From Cinnamomum chago (lineage: Eukaryota; Streptophyta; Magnoliopsida; Laurales; Lauraceae), in contig CP142453.1 in the NCBI GenBank assembly GCA_038049695.1, positions 128,439,001 to 128,503,000 on the forward strand: 64,000 nucleotides of DNA. The letters run 5' to 3'. Position 1 is the first letter of the stretch. Every line of letters starts with the position of its first letter. Below, one piece after another: positions 36,232 through 48,014 of the stretch. The notes under the pieces were generated by a model. That model searched no databases and was not told the origin of the DNA. It worked only from the letters and a program-made list of their open reading frames with translations. The position numbers and the translations under genes were made by a program.

Positions 36232-36711
36232 ATGGGCAATAGTCTTCGGTGTTGTTTGGCATGCATTCTCCCCTGTGGTGCTCTAGATGTGATCCGGATC
36301 GTCCACTTGAATGGCCATGTAGAAGAGCTGAGCCATCCGATCTTGGTCAAAGAAGTCATCAACGCCAACCCCAACCATGTTCTCACCATGCCATGCCCTC
36401 AGGGACTGGGCCACAAGATCCTCATCCTCTCCCCCAACTCCGAGCTCAAGCGCGGCCACTTCTATTTCTTGATTCCAGCTTCTTCCATTCCCAACAACAA
36501 CAAATCTACCAACACCACCAACAAGAAGAAAAAACCATCTTCCAAATTGCATAAGATGAAGAACATGGAGGAGGAGGAGGAGGAGGCAGAGTCAATCCCT
36601 CCTCGTATGAAAGGCCTCTCAGAAAAGAAAAGGTCCTGCCGTGATCATCGCCAAGCTAGCCGAAATATTGGCATTTGGCGTCCAAATCTAGAGAGCATCT
36701 ATGAAGACTAG
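36232..36711 (+). CDS. PADRE (DUF4228) domain protein
   Basis: Single exon, 159 residues. The N terminus MGNSLRCCLACILPCG has Gly2 in a myristoylation context, followed by cysteines suited to palmitoylation, so plasma-membrane attachment is likely. Residues 17-82 carry the PADRE body: ALDVIRIVHLNGHVEEL, LVKEVINANPNHVLTMPC and KRGHFYFLIP. Then comes a low-complexity N/K-rich linker, an acidic run MEEEEEEAES and a C-terminal IGIWRPNLESIYED end that is also common in the family. PADRE proteins are plant-specific, often induced by pathogens or stress; the biochemical role is unknown. The ATG is the first after a good TATA box. Confidence 0.9.
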   Translation: MGNSLRCCLACILPCGALDVIRIVHLNGHVEELSHPILVKEVINANPNHVLTMPCPQGLGHKILILSPNSELKRGHFYFLIPASSIPNNNKSTNTTNKKKKPSSKLHKMKNMEEEEEEAESIPPRMKGLSEKKRSCRDHRQASRNIGIWRPNLESIYED

Positions 36712-36997
36712 TGGATTCAAATGCCTTCCACTACTTTAGGTGTTCTGAGGCAATTGATACTATACAAATCACTAGGCATTGTATTGTTTTTCATGTATGT
36801 GATTAGTTGTTTATAGAAGAATGTTTTTAAACCTCTGTATTTTCCCTTCCAATCTCATGATAACAAAAGAGCTGGAGAAGTAGCCCTTAATTTTTCTGCT
36901 TTTGTTTGTGTGCTCGATCGTTTTATGGGAAAGTGAATGTGCCGCAAGGACGAAAATAAAGTGATCTTTAAATTGTACTTTCAATGTCCAACTCGTA

Positions 36998-37235
36998 ACC
37001 CCAATGGGTTGGCCGAGTGGTCAGGACCACGGTTCCTCCCTCTTTCGGAGCTAGAGTTCCTGGTATCGACTCCCGGTTCCCCCCTCTTCAGGAACCGAAG
37101 GTTGAGTCCACTTGTGTTACCACCTTAGGGCCACACCTAGGGGCCACAAGGGGTTTTATCCGGCTTCTCTCTGGGCCCGGAGGGATTAGTCCAGTCCAAA
37201 GGATTGGAACCCTCCGTTAGAAGAAAAAAAAAAAT
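36998..37235 (+). mobile_element. tRNA-derived SINE, full length
   Basis: Starts ACCCCAATGGGTTGGCCGAG (A box TTGGCCGAGTGG), has a B-box-like GGTATCGACTCC about 60 bp on, and ends GGAACCCTCCGTTAG plus an A-rich tail. It is flanked by TGTCCAACTCGTA (36985-36997) and TGTCCAACTCATA (37236-37248), a 13-bp duplication with one mismatch. It inserted about 270 bp past the PADRE stop codon. Confidence 0.9.
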
Positions 37236-37248
37236 TGTCCAACTCATA

Positions 37249-38290
37249 GAAAATAAATTGGCCGGAATTGTACTTTCATTGTCCAAGTTGTAGAAAATCA
37301 ATGGGTCATGTCCCATCCAAAGTGTTGTGTGCTTGAGATCTTGTTGGGCTATATAAGGCCAATTTGAAAGCAATAATGATAGATGTAAGATCTGATTTTG
37401 GGTCCGAGGACCGGTAGGTCGACTCAGCTTATTGTTGGCCATGCTAACTTTGTTCCGATTCCGCGTCAAATCTCTTTTCCTGAATCATAGAAAAACCACC
37501 ATGAAGACTTGATCGAATAGACCGACTGAGGATCCTCCGATGCTTAAGTTAGCTTCTGGAATCGTTTTCTTTTTTTTTCCTTTTTGATTGAAGTTGTTAA
37601 AAATTTCATACCTCTTCCTCAGTCTAGCTTTCTCGTTATCTTTCCAAATTTCCTGGATTCTTGCCCACCACTTGCGCGCGTTTTGCTCCTCTCTTCATGG
37701 CAACCAGTAATTGCCAGGCTTTAGATCGTTGAGCGTTTTCTTCTTTCTTCATTGGATCCAAGGCTCCATTTACTTCTCAGCACGCCAGCCGTTATTGGTT
37801 ATTCAATTCGCCCTTTCTTTTGGATTGGATCAGTGGGTCAACTTGGGTTGATCTTGACCCAAATTTGACCCAAGCAGTATTTCGAATTCCGCCCCCCCCC
37901 CTCTGTTGTATTGGATCAGTGGGTCAACTTGGGTTGATCTTGACCCAAATTTGACCCAAATAGATACAAAGAAGTGCACTCTATTTAAGAATTTGACTCA
38001 TGAATCATGATAGATTGAAGTGGAGAAATAAAATTTGCGTGCGACCCGAATATAGATGGAACATGGTTGAATAAGGCTTTGATGATGATCTTTCCCTCAA
38101 CCAAGCTTTGAGGTCGACTTGAGCTCATTTTTGGGGCATTTGGCATATTGGTTGGACCAGCCAAACACAAATAAAAGGTGAAGATCACTAATCATTTAAT
38201 AGAAATTAATCTAATGAATGGTATTAGCCATTTAATTTAACATGAGCAAAGACCTTCAGATGGAACAAATAGATATGTATCATGGACATG
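37249..38290. other. Intergenic, nothing recognised apart from a direct repeat
   Basis: AT-rich DNA with a C(10) run at 37892-37901 between the two 50-bp repeats (listed separately). No gene. Confidence 0.5.
37824..37959 (+). repeat. Perfect 50-bp direct repeat, two copies
   Basis: 37824-37873 and 37910-37959 are identical, starting ATTGGATCAGTGGG and ending TTTGACCCAA. Each unit contains an inverted pair (TGGGTCAA ... TTGACCCA) and can fold. The 36-bp spacer contains a C run. Perfect identity implies recent duplication or a slippage-prone site. Confidence 0.85.
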
Positions 38291-38622
38291 ATATTTGTAA
38301 CGCCCCAATTCCGGGTACCGATATAATCGTTCGGATATCCGAAGTTGGCGCGCTACTTCCCGGAAAATCCGAGAACTTCCAAGATCGTAGGCCGCAGTGA
38401 GGTCCAATTTAAAACTTTTTGACCAATATAATACTCAATGGTTAAAACTTGCGGAAGCATAACATTTAAATAAAGCGGAAGCAATTTGATATCATATATA
38501 TTAAATGTGAGCAGAACAGTAGTCTAGTTAAAATGTATCAGTTGTTAATCAAAGTTAATACATATTTGATTCTACCCAACTCACTACAAAAATGCCTCTC
38601 AAACCCAAAATATAGAGGACTC

Positions 38623-38750
38623 TCAAAACCCTGGTATGTAATCTCCGCCCTCCGGCTCGACGTCCGTGTCGGTCGGGCCCCATGCGAACTCTCCAGCAAT
38701 CGGCGCCTCTACCAGCGCTAGTGCGTCCTCTGGGATCTCTGGGTCAAGGC
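38623..38750 (-). other. Putative terminal mini-exon of solo LTR B
   Basis: The frame after the TTGGTGCTTAG acceptor reads LDPEIPEDALALVEAPIAGE, then TDTDVEPEGGDYIPGF and a stop at 38623-38625. It matches element A with a small in-frame length difference (an extra ALALVE-like insert). Keeping frame across an indel is what coding sequence would do, though two copies are weak evidence. Confidence 0.45.
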
Positions 38751-40046
38751 CTAAGCACCAATGAAGGGTCAGATCTAAAAGATCTGGCAAGTTACAGCAT
38801 ACTGCTAACATAGAACATATATATCAAAGGAATAGAGACAGATAATAAATTAAAAGAATGACAAGGTAAATGAACTAGGCAGTTGTGCATAATAATCATA
38901 GAGAATCAGGATAAATATAAACATCTAAACTACTACAACAAAATGACACATTCACACGAGCTGGAATACCGCGGGATATTATGCCGCGGCCCTCCCATAC
39001 TGAACCCAGTTGCGGCGGGGAAATCTCACAGTGCTGGGAATTACTAATCCCGCAAATCATCTCATCATCCCATCACTCCAGACCGGACACGGTATCACAC
39101 CGTCCGTCTTAACCACACAGCTCATCATGATAGCTCCTCAACACTCAACTAGCTCCTACCGGGGATGATCAGTCCACAGGCTGAGCTTAAATCAACCGAG
39201 TGAATGTTAATGCCGACTCGAGAATACTCTAAGGGTTTGTGTCTGTCTAGGCTTTGCCTTGCGTGAACAAGGTCCTATCAAAGTCTCTAAGAGGTCTACA
39301 AATACCAATTCAGTCTATGGATTTTGTTCAAGGTCCAAGCCCACTCGTTGGATGCATACCAAGGCCCATCAGCACATGGCCTGATCTAAATCTGTCCAAA
39401 CGAGGCAACTATCCATTTATACTGATAATCAGTTCATTTTAATCCATTATGACTTAACAGTCAAATAAAAACTACCTCTTCCATCTAAAGGTACACATCC
39501 CACACTTAGGCCCAATAAGGGCCCGCCTAGACACAGACACGGGTCAGTGATCTCCAAATCAGTCTATCGGGTCACCTCTAAGATATCCTAGGTTTAGGTC
39601 CTCCAATTTCCATTAATTAACAGTTAACAGCTACTCTAAAGATCTAAGAATGACAGCATATAAAAGAAGTGAAGTATGAACTCCAACAAGAAAATCAACA
39701 GGGAAAAGCAACGGTCCAATCCTAGGTAATGGGCCACGTTAGGTTTAGGTCCATCTTCGGTAATTTGATCTCTAAACGAAGTCATTAATGCCATAAAATA
39801 CTGTGTTTGGTGCTTAGGTGGTTACAGGCATCTTTGACAACTCTTAGAGGTCGAATCATCTTAGATTAATAACCTAAACACTAATCAGTGGTCCCCGCAA
39901 GTCAAGGTTGAGCCACACCGTTGACTCGGGCTTTGAACATCGATAAACGTTCTTTTGGATGGTCAATGGGCCCCACATCTGATCACAACTTCTAAATGTT
40001 GAAAACTAGAAAAAATCAGGGTTTCCCAGGTGAACCTAAGGTGTAG

Positions 40047-42966
40047 TGTAAGATCCCGGTCCCACCTATAATTTTTTTATCATATTTTTATTAGATATTA
40101 TTATTATTTTAATTAAATGTATTTTAGCTATTTAAGTGGGTAGGATTAAGTGGGGTACACGATAGATTAGAAGCTTGGATCGGTGAGTTGGGTTGATGGG
40201 TAGATGACCTGACTCATAGTTTTGACCCAATGACTTAAGCCCAATAATACTCTTTTAACCTAATCCCTCTTTTAATGAAACCACTTCTCTCTCTCTGCAA
40301 CTCCTCTCGTAACCCTTTCATCTTCTTCCTCTTTCAACTTCCCAAGCCATACCGGCTTTTGGATCCAGCCATCAGAATCAAGATCAGAGCATACCAGCAT
40401 TCTTGGCTCAACCTTCTGATCTCAGGTAACCCTCTCCTCAAATCATTAGGAGTAGATCTGTACTTTTAGGTTATCTTCATATTCTTTCCAATGCTAGGTT
40501 TTGGATAGGAATACCATAGATCTGATCACCTGGGTATTTCTTTCCCATCTCTTATATCAGATTGGTGTTAGGATTGTGATTGAGCGGCGTGGTAATCTCG
40601 GATTGGGTATTGGTTAGGATCTGTGCTTTCTCTTCAACCCGGTAAAAAGGCAAGTACCTAATTATAAATTGTAAATTTAATGCTTGTGTTCCTCTTTTGA
40701 TTCATGTGTAGATGCATGTAGAAATCTCTTTTATGCCCTAAGGTTTGATTTTCTCTTTTTATGATGATGCCTTGTACATATATGGCCACCGTCTGTGATT
40801 TTCTCTTGTTGTGAGACCAGCCACAGATACAGTCCGGGCAATCATCCGTTCCAGATGTTGCTTGTGTTGGTGATATGGGGTTGTGCTCTGTGGTACCCAC
40901 TGAATGTATTGATCATGGATCAGGTCGGATCACGCGGCCGTATAGGCATGAATGACCTTGAAGATGAGGCTGATCTGGGTCTTAATCCGTGGGGCCCACT
41001 ATTCCAAGTGACCTTGATGGGCAGGCGTGGAACCACATTGTTCTGGAAGATGGGTACTGAACGATGGTTCTTTTCATGTATTTAATCATGTGGTGGGGCC
41101 AAGAGATGTAACCCGATGATTGATCCGAACCAAAGATATATTAGTTTGGCCCTGGGCGACATTGGAGGTCATCTCCATCAACGGTGTTGATGGGTGGGGG
41201 CCCACAATCCGAGTAGCCCAGCTTTGCTGGTGTCGAGAACTGTTACAGAACACGGTTCTGTGTTGAGTGAGGAGAGGATGAGTTTGACCTGACTTGTATA
41301 GGAATAAAGGGAAAAGATGTTGATGACCTTATGACCTTATGACCTGATGATGACTTGATGACCTCATGTGTATGGGGATAAAGAAGTGATGGGATTGTTG
41401 ACCTGGGCACAGTTTTGAATGAGGGAGCCCATGTGACAGAACATTGAGTTCTGTTAGAAAGTTGTTAGCATTCTGGGATTTGAGATTGGGCCTGATTAGG
41501 TTATAAACCCACTTAGGCTCTTGAGCCTATTTTATAAGAGTTGAATTTGAAAAATATTATAGATGGGATCCTTAGGTTGTCTAAAATTATACATTAAGGG
41601 TTTTATTTGCAAATTGATTTTAAATGATATTTTTGGTTTTAATATGTTAAAATTATATTTTTCGAATTCTATTAATTGGATCATTGGACTAAGTAAATAC
41701 CGTACGGGCAAACGGTATCTTACTAACATGAGGTTTAGTACTTCGTATGACCTCGGGCAAATCCTAATGAATTCAAGTTCAACCCATCTCTATTGGAAAA
41801 CCCTTAATTGGGTCTATGCACCATTGATTTAGAATGGATGCGTTGATCTTTTATTTATTAGAGATTTCTGTGGTTAATTATTGGGTACGAGACCTTATGT
41901 TTGACCTTAGGATCGATTCGTATCTATGTCTTATTCTTCGCATGCATATATATGTTGAATTAGGATATGTACTCCTTTAGATGCACACCATATTGTGTAT
42001 TATGGACTATAAAGTGGCTTGGCAAATTTTGTATGACGATTTGATTATGATATGGGATGTGGAATGGCCAGCACTTTACTTTGACTTAGGATTCTTGTGT
42101 CGGAGCTTTATTATTCAGGTCTATTATGCTTATATATTTATGTTTATGTGGGTCATTTTTGGACGACTGCAGCTCGATATATGGACGGTTGATCACCGAT
42201 GTGACCGGATCACTTATAATCCGCTTTGAATGTGAACAGGTTATCCTGATTTGTTTTTAATTCGATCGGTTTATGACCACCGACGTTATGGACGGGCTCT
42301 CCATATTTATTTAGGGCTGACCACCCAAAACGGGGACACTTGTCTTCGTGTGAATTATATTGCTCCTTTTGTTTTAGTTGGATTAGGCTATACGTTCTTT
42401 CGTGTCAGTATTACTGTCATTACTTCTATATGATCATTCTCGTTTATATTCTTCTCGTTGTTGTATCAAATTTCGAATTATGATTATGTACTTGCTGTTT
42501 ACTTTGTAATATTTGGTGCATAGGTACCGAGCCCTACTTTACCCAGGAGACGGAGGAGGATCAAGCGTTTCAAACGTTTGAGCCAACTGATGAACCCGAG
42601 TGGGATGCCGGAGACGGTTTCGGAGCCGTCTGAACCTGCATGAGAGTGAACGTCATCTTAGCAACTCTTTAGATGAACTTTCCTTAATAATAAACATTTC
42701 CTTAGTAATTGTTTTATTCATTCTGCAATTTTAACATTTAATGTTTATTTGATTTTCGTGTTGGATCTTATTTATGATCATTGAATACCAATTGATTAAG
42801 CTTCCGTTGCATATAATGAAATATATTTGGACTCACCACAGGTTGAAATAAGAAATTTTTTTGTGGGTCCACTTTTTGGAAGCTTGTGTTGTATTAAATA
42901 CAGGAAAATTTGAATTTAATTTATTTTTCACGTTTTTCCCCAATTCTTATTTTGGGGGACGTGACA
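40047..42966 (+). mobile_element. Solo LTR-like element C, 2920 bp, nested in element B
   Basis: Starts TGTAAGATCCCGGTCCC and ends TTTGGGGGACGTGACA. It is flanked by exact TGTAG duplications (42-46 and 67-71 of the respective 40000 and 42900 blocks, that is 40042-40046 and 42967-42971). Plus-strand landmarks are a CT-rich leader near 40265-40345, GTAAAAAG|GCAAGTACC (exon end 40649) and acceptor TTTGGTGCATAG (exon start 42524). There are no hairpin arrays and no internal coding domains. It lies in opposite orientation to its host element and inside that element's putative intron. Confidence 0.88.
42524..42633 (+). other. Putative terminal mini-exon of solo LTR C
   Basis: After TTTGGTGCATAG the phase-matched frame reads TEPYFTQETEEDQAFQTFEP, then TDEPEWDAGDGFGAV and TGA. 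It is strongly acidic, like the A and B mini-exons but with a different sequence. The exon-1 frame is closed by TAA two codons before the splice site. Confidence 0.4.
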
Positions 42967-42971
42967 TGTAG

Positions 42972-43530
42972 TGTGCTCGGTTGACCTCCTAGCTTGGTGG
43001 ATCAACCGAGTGCACTGAATAACCTGAATCAGGCCTCCTGAACAATTTAATTCGTTTCTAAAGGTTTTCAGCGTGTCCGGTCAAACTCCTGGCCTGGATG
43101 ATTGACCGCATACTCCAAAAACCTTAGAAAGAGTGATGTCCCAGTTTTAAACACTATCTAAAGTAAATACTAAGTATCAGGTTGATTTGGGTGTAAAGAG
43201 TCTGCGTTTCGGGTGAAAAACCAACTTTCAGTCATTTCCTGCAAAGACAGTGTGTTCCAGGTCAACCTAGGCAAGGTCGGGTCAACCTGACTAACTGAAC
43301 TAAATTTTCTGCAAGAAAATGGCTGAGGGCCAGTTTTTCCCAAAAACACAGTGTTGCCGGTCGACCAGGGTATGTCCCAGTCGACCAGGAACACTCAGAA
43401 ACTCAGTCTGCAGAAGTTCCCAGCTGGGAGTAGAAATTCCAAATTTTCAGTGTTGCCGGTCGACCGGCCTGCAGGTCCCGGTCGACCGGGAACACTGCAG
43501 GTCGAACCTGCCGGTCGACTGGGAACACGA
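42972..43530. repeat. GGTCGACC hairpin array in element B
   Basis: Units start near 42972, 43070, 43250, 43350 and 43449. The last is nearly perfect: CAGTGTTGCCGGTCGACCGG, then GGTCGACCGGGAACACTG, followed by an extra half unit. The older units carry C-to-T type changes. Confidence 0.8.
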
Positions 43531-44635
43531 AAACTGTTTCTGCAGATTTTCCGTTTTAGCTCCTTTTTCATCCAAATCACTTCCAAACTTCACCAAATCA
43601 TCTCCAAACATAAACTAACTCCATTGCCCCTTAATTAACCATACTTTGACCCATTGATCTTCCAAATGGGGGGTGAAACCCCCATCCATCAATGGCCATT
43701 TCATCCAAAACAACATAACAGAGCTCAAGGTGAAATCTAAGACTCAATTAATCACATTTATAAACTGAAACTACTGAAATCACGAAATAACACACATATT
43801 CTAAGCTAGGAGTATGAGCACTTGCCTTTTAGTAAATGAAGGAAGGTTTGTAGAGAGAAAGAGAGCAATATAAGAGAGAAAGAGTCCCAGCTGAACAGAG
43901 AAGAAGAAGAAGATGATGCAGCAGCTGTAGCAGTAACAGCTCATAATTTTTTCCAACACAGACAGTAACTCCCAGGTGAAGAAATGAGAGGGGAAGAAGA
44001 TGAAGTAGCAGCTGCTGCTCTTAGGGATAAATGCTCCCAGCACAAACAGTAGCTGGAATGAGAGGAAATGAGAGAGAAAGAGGATGGAAATGAAGAAGTA
44101 GTGGCTGCAGCAGCTGAGAAGAAGTTCCAGCACAGTCACAACCGTAGCTTGGAAGAGAGAAATGAGGGAGAGGAGAAGAGAGGCAATTGGAATGAATAGT
44201 AGCTTAGGGTTCTTGGGATTAGAGCTTACTTATAGCTTAGGGAGGGGAGGTTAATGGCTGTAATGCCCCTTAGGGTTTCATATAATTAGGGTTAGGGTTA
44301 GGGTTAGTTTGGTCTTTGGGTAGGAATGTTCTAGAGAAGCACAATTGCAAAGACCCCCCTCTAATTAACTAAAACTACTAGCTAAGGCCTACTCTACACT
44401 CATTAGCTTAGAATTAACCAAAACACCACACTAACTAAACTACTAACCCAACTAAGCTAGTCTAACTATAACTTAGGAAAGTCTAACTAATCACTCTAAT
44501 TATCCCCTAATTAGCACAATTAACTAATAATTAGCCATAATTAGCACAATTAACTAATAATTAATATAAATTAGTATTAATTAGCATATAGAATAGCAAT
44601 TAGAGGGCCCACAAAGGGTGGGGCCTCATAATATT

Positions 44636-47600
44636 ATATTGATGGTTAATCTAAAACCCATTTCTTGGAGGATAAGGGGACCAGCCATGCTATTTGGCAC
44701 TCCTGGGATCCAACAGCCCCGCCGGGGACCGGGCCAGCATTCGGTCCCCAGGGTCGGGCCGAATGGACTTTTCCTAAGGGGACAGGCTAGTTGTATGTCA
44801 CTTTCAGGCAAAAAGGCCCAAGGGCATTCTTAACATTATTTATCAAGCCAAGCTTACCTGTCAATATTCTTTGATACCCCTGAATACGCGTTATCATCCC
44901 ATTTCAATATTCCAGTTTCAAACCTTGTTAACATACTTCTGTCGACACTTTCATCCGAGGAATATATAGAATATCATGAAGTTCTATATATTTAGTATAG
45001 AATATATACATCCCTAGCTACCATCTATGTTTTCTGAAAAATGAGATTGCAAAACCAAGAACAAACCAAACGACCACAACTAACAGCTAACAAGTACTAA
45101 CAAGAAATGTTCAAAAACTTATTTGGAACCTATAATGCTATGAGTTTTCATAATCAAGCCCTTGAAAGTTCCTCAAGGAAAGTAGGCAAGAATATCAAAT
45201 ATAACTCCAAGCATGGTTGAAAACAAGAAAAATTTACATACAAACCCTTTATTTTTTAAGATTACATTCATTAATAACCATATTTTATCAATCTAAAGTT
45301 TTGATCAACAATTTTGATTTGCAATAGCGAGATGAGAGAATTGGCTGATTTGCTATGTATTTTAATTTTTGACCATTGCTGCAACATATTTCTATGAAAA
45401 ATTTAAATTAGTTTTTCAAAACACCAAGAAAAGTGATAAGGAGGCACCCATGTCATTGATGTCAAAATAGATCTCAGCACAAATTCTTAAAACATCATGC
45501 ACAAGTTATAGGCAACCATTTTTCTTGCTTTTGATCACTAAACGGATTTAGATTTGGAGGTAAACTAATGGCAAGGCAGCTCAGTTCCCAATATCCAAAG
45601 TCCAAACACAGTTCAAAAGCGCGTGCAAAGTTTGTATGCTACATCTTAGGGCTTGCTTGTTCGCGTTAATATATGCAAGGATGGTGAACGAACTCTAACA
45701 AATGATTATTGAAGAGGTGAAGGATATAAAATGAAAGGGTAAAGGATATGAGACGGTTACATAGATATATGACCTTCACTCTCCTATCTATTGAGATGTT
45801 AGTATGCTATATTTAAATATTCACCTTCCACCTTCATTTTTATCCACTTATATATAAACTAAATTATATGTACTCAATTCTAATATATTATATATTGTAG
45901 GGCACTTGGAGTCGTACCCACATTATAATGTTGAACTAAAAAAAAAAACTTTAAAATAAGAGTGCCTTTCTCCTTGAGATTTGTTGTGTAGTGTCCATGG
46001 CTTGATCCAATTGTTAGCTTAATTTCACCTAAATTAGCTGTATCACGTGATCTCGTTTTAGGATTTTCTCATAATGACCCATCTGATTCAATACCGAAAC
46101 TACCAAATCCAGGATATGTTTTACTTTAGAATTTGATCCCCCAAGTGAGCCTATACAGACCAAACTGCAATATCAGGAAGCAAGATATATAAGTGTAAGA
46201 ATGGGGATCATATACGGCTTTTGACCCATGGTGACCGTGAGTAAACTAATCATGGACCGCCACATGACCATGGGATGCCTGCCTTAGATATTGGTCTTTT
46301 AACTCAAATAAATAAAAATTTGGATCGTGAATGGATCATACAGCGAAAAAACCAGGCATGAACTGGACCCATCCTTAACCTGACCTGTTTAGGATCCGTG
46401 CCCTGTCCACACATACCCAGAGTAAGTGCCCTTCTATCAAGGCTGTATGATTAGTGACAAAGAAAATGGATAATTTAGATTATTTGTTGGATTTGGGCAC
46501 TGTTTGATATACATTAACGCAGTATACTGTGAATTAACATACCTGATGAGGGATGCTGCTCAATGCTTGGAAGTCCCCTTCAGGCATTTCCCACCCTGAA
46601 ACCTTCTGCATGTACAGATTTGGGAATAAAGCTTTTCCCTCTCTGGATTGCTCATTTCACCAAAACCTACCATGGGGTTTTGTTCAACTTCTTTGCCATC
46701 TAATTTCAGTGACAGCACAGAGAAATTGAGAAATTAACTAGTGAAAAGACTTCAAACAATATAACAAATTAAGAAAATGTGATTACATAGCTGGAACAGT
46801 TTCTTAAGTTAAAAAGAAAAAGATAGTAAGAACTGCATTGTGGGACCCTCTTTGATCAAATTAGACTGTTCAGTTAAAAGCAGTCCCTTGTTTGACATAA
46901 CTCATTTGAACATCACGATATGAGGACATTCTTATGGGTCAATGGGGCTGGTTATTAGTGGCCTTGATCATATCATGTCCAAGTGTAATAAGATGAGTCA
47001 AAATCTGTTGAGGGCTGGCTTCCAACCAAGGGGGAGTTTATGCTCCTCTAGTTAACGCCTCGATCTTTTGGTAGGAAGATTGCAATATTCAACAACTTCT
47101 GATTTTACATTCAACCAAAAGAGACATTGTCCCACAATTTAGATTTTTGCATCACAATCAAAGGTTTTGTGACCTGTACACACCCAAAGATGAAGTAACA
47201 TGAATCACTGAAAGATTTCAAAAGGAAGTCCCCCAAGGTGTAACTCAATTGGAAAAGTGACATGGGTGTGTGATTGGGAGTGCCCGACTCTCCAATGCAG
47301 CAATTAAAACAAAAAAGATTTCTAAGATTGAGATTTTACCCTTGTCCACAATAACATCATGGACTAGGTCTCTATCCCCTGATGAAGACCCAGGGGTGAA
47401 TAACAGAATAAGCCTGCAAGTCGCCAGTGTAAATTCAGTGGGTATTATTGTCTTTCAAGAACTAGATGAACATCACTGCTAGATGACTATGAAGAAATAT
47501 AGTCTAACAAGGAAGGTGGAAATTACTTTCGAAGTGAATAAATTCAACTAAAGATGATCTTTTTGTTAAGAACCATATCTCTTATGTAAAGTATGCAAGA

Positions 47601-47977
47601 GTTGGGAGAATTGTTCTTCTACATTGAACAAAAACAAGTTGGCTTAAATAGCCTTACAAGATAAACTGAAACAGAAAAAGACGCAACCCACATTTAGCAC
47701 AACTTCATTACGTGGTATGAGGCTAAGGAATAGGTCAAGCATTCCCTGAACAATAGGGATTATTAACAAAGTAGTAACACCATGTCAAAACAAATCCTAA
47801 CAACTTAACACTTTTGAAATTGAGAAGGAAAAAAAAAACCATAAAGAGGCCACTTAAAATGCATGACACCACTAATCAAAACCAATTGATACGATTAATC
47901 AGAACCACCCGTTCCCTTTCCAACATTATTATCAACTAAACCTAATCCAATCAATCAGGACTACCAATTTTTACTAA

Positions 47978-48014
<37 letters not shown>

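Larger units (their letters stand above)
38296..44630 (-). mobile_element. Solo LTR-like element B, about 3.4 kb plus a nested 2.9-kb insert
   Basis: The plus strand starts TGTAACGCCCC and ends GGGGCCTCATA. Functional signals read on the minus strand. Exact 5-bp duplications ATATT flank it (38291-38295 and 44631-44635). It is homologous to element A throughout. Element C is inserted at 40047. Minus-strand landmarks: GCTATAAGTA TATA-like box at about 44229-44238, CT-rich leader, AAAAG|GCAAGT (exon end 43826), TTGGTGCTTAG acceptor and exon 38750-38623. (TTAGGG)3 lies just upstream of the TATA box. No internal retrotransposon domains. Confidence 0.85.

Noticed and set aside
36283-36552. 89-codon minus-strand ORF
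   Set aside because: Antisense shadow of the PADRE gene.
47225-47300. tRNA-like or SINE-like sequence (TAACTCAATTGG)
   Set aside because: No B box, tail or flanking duplication could be seen.
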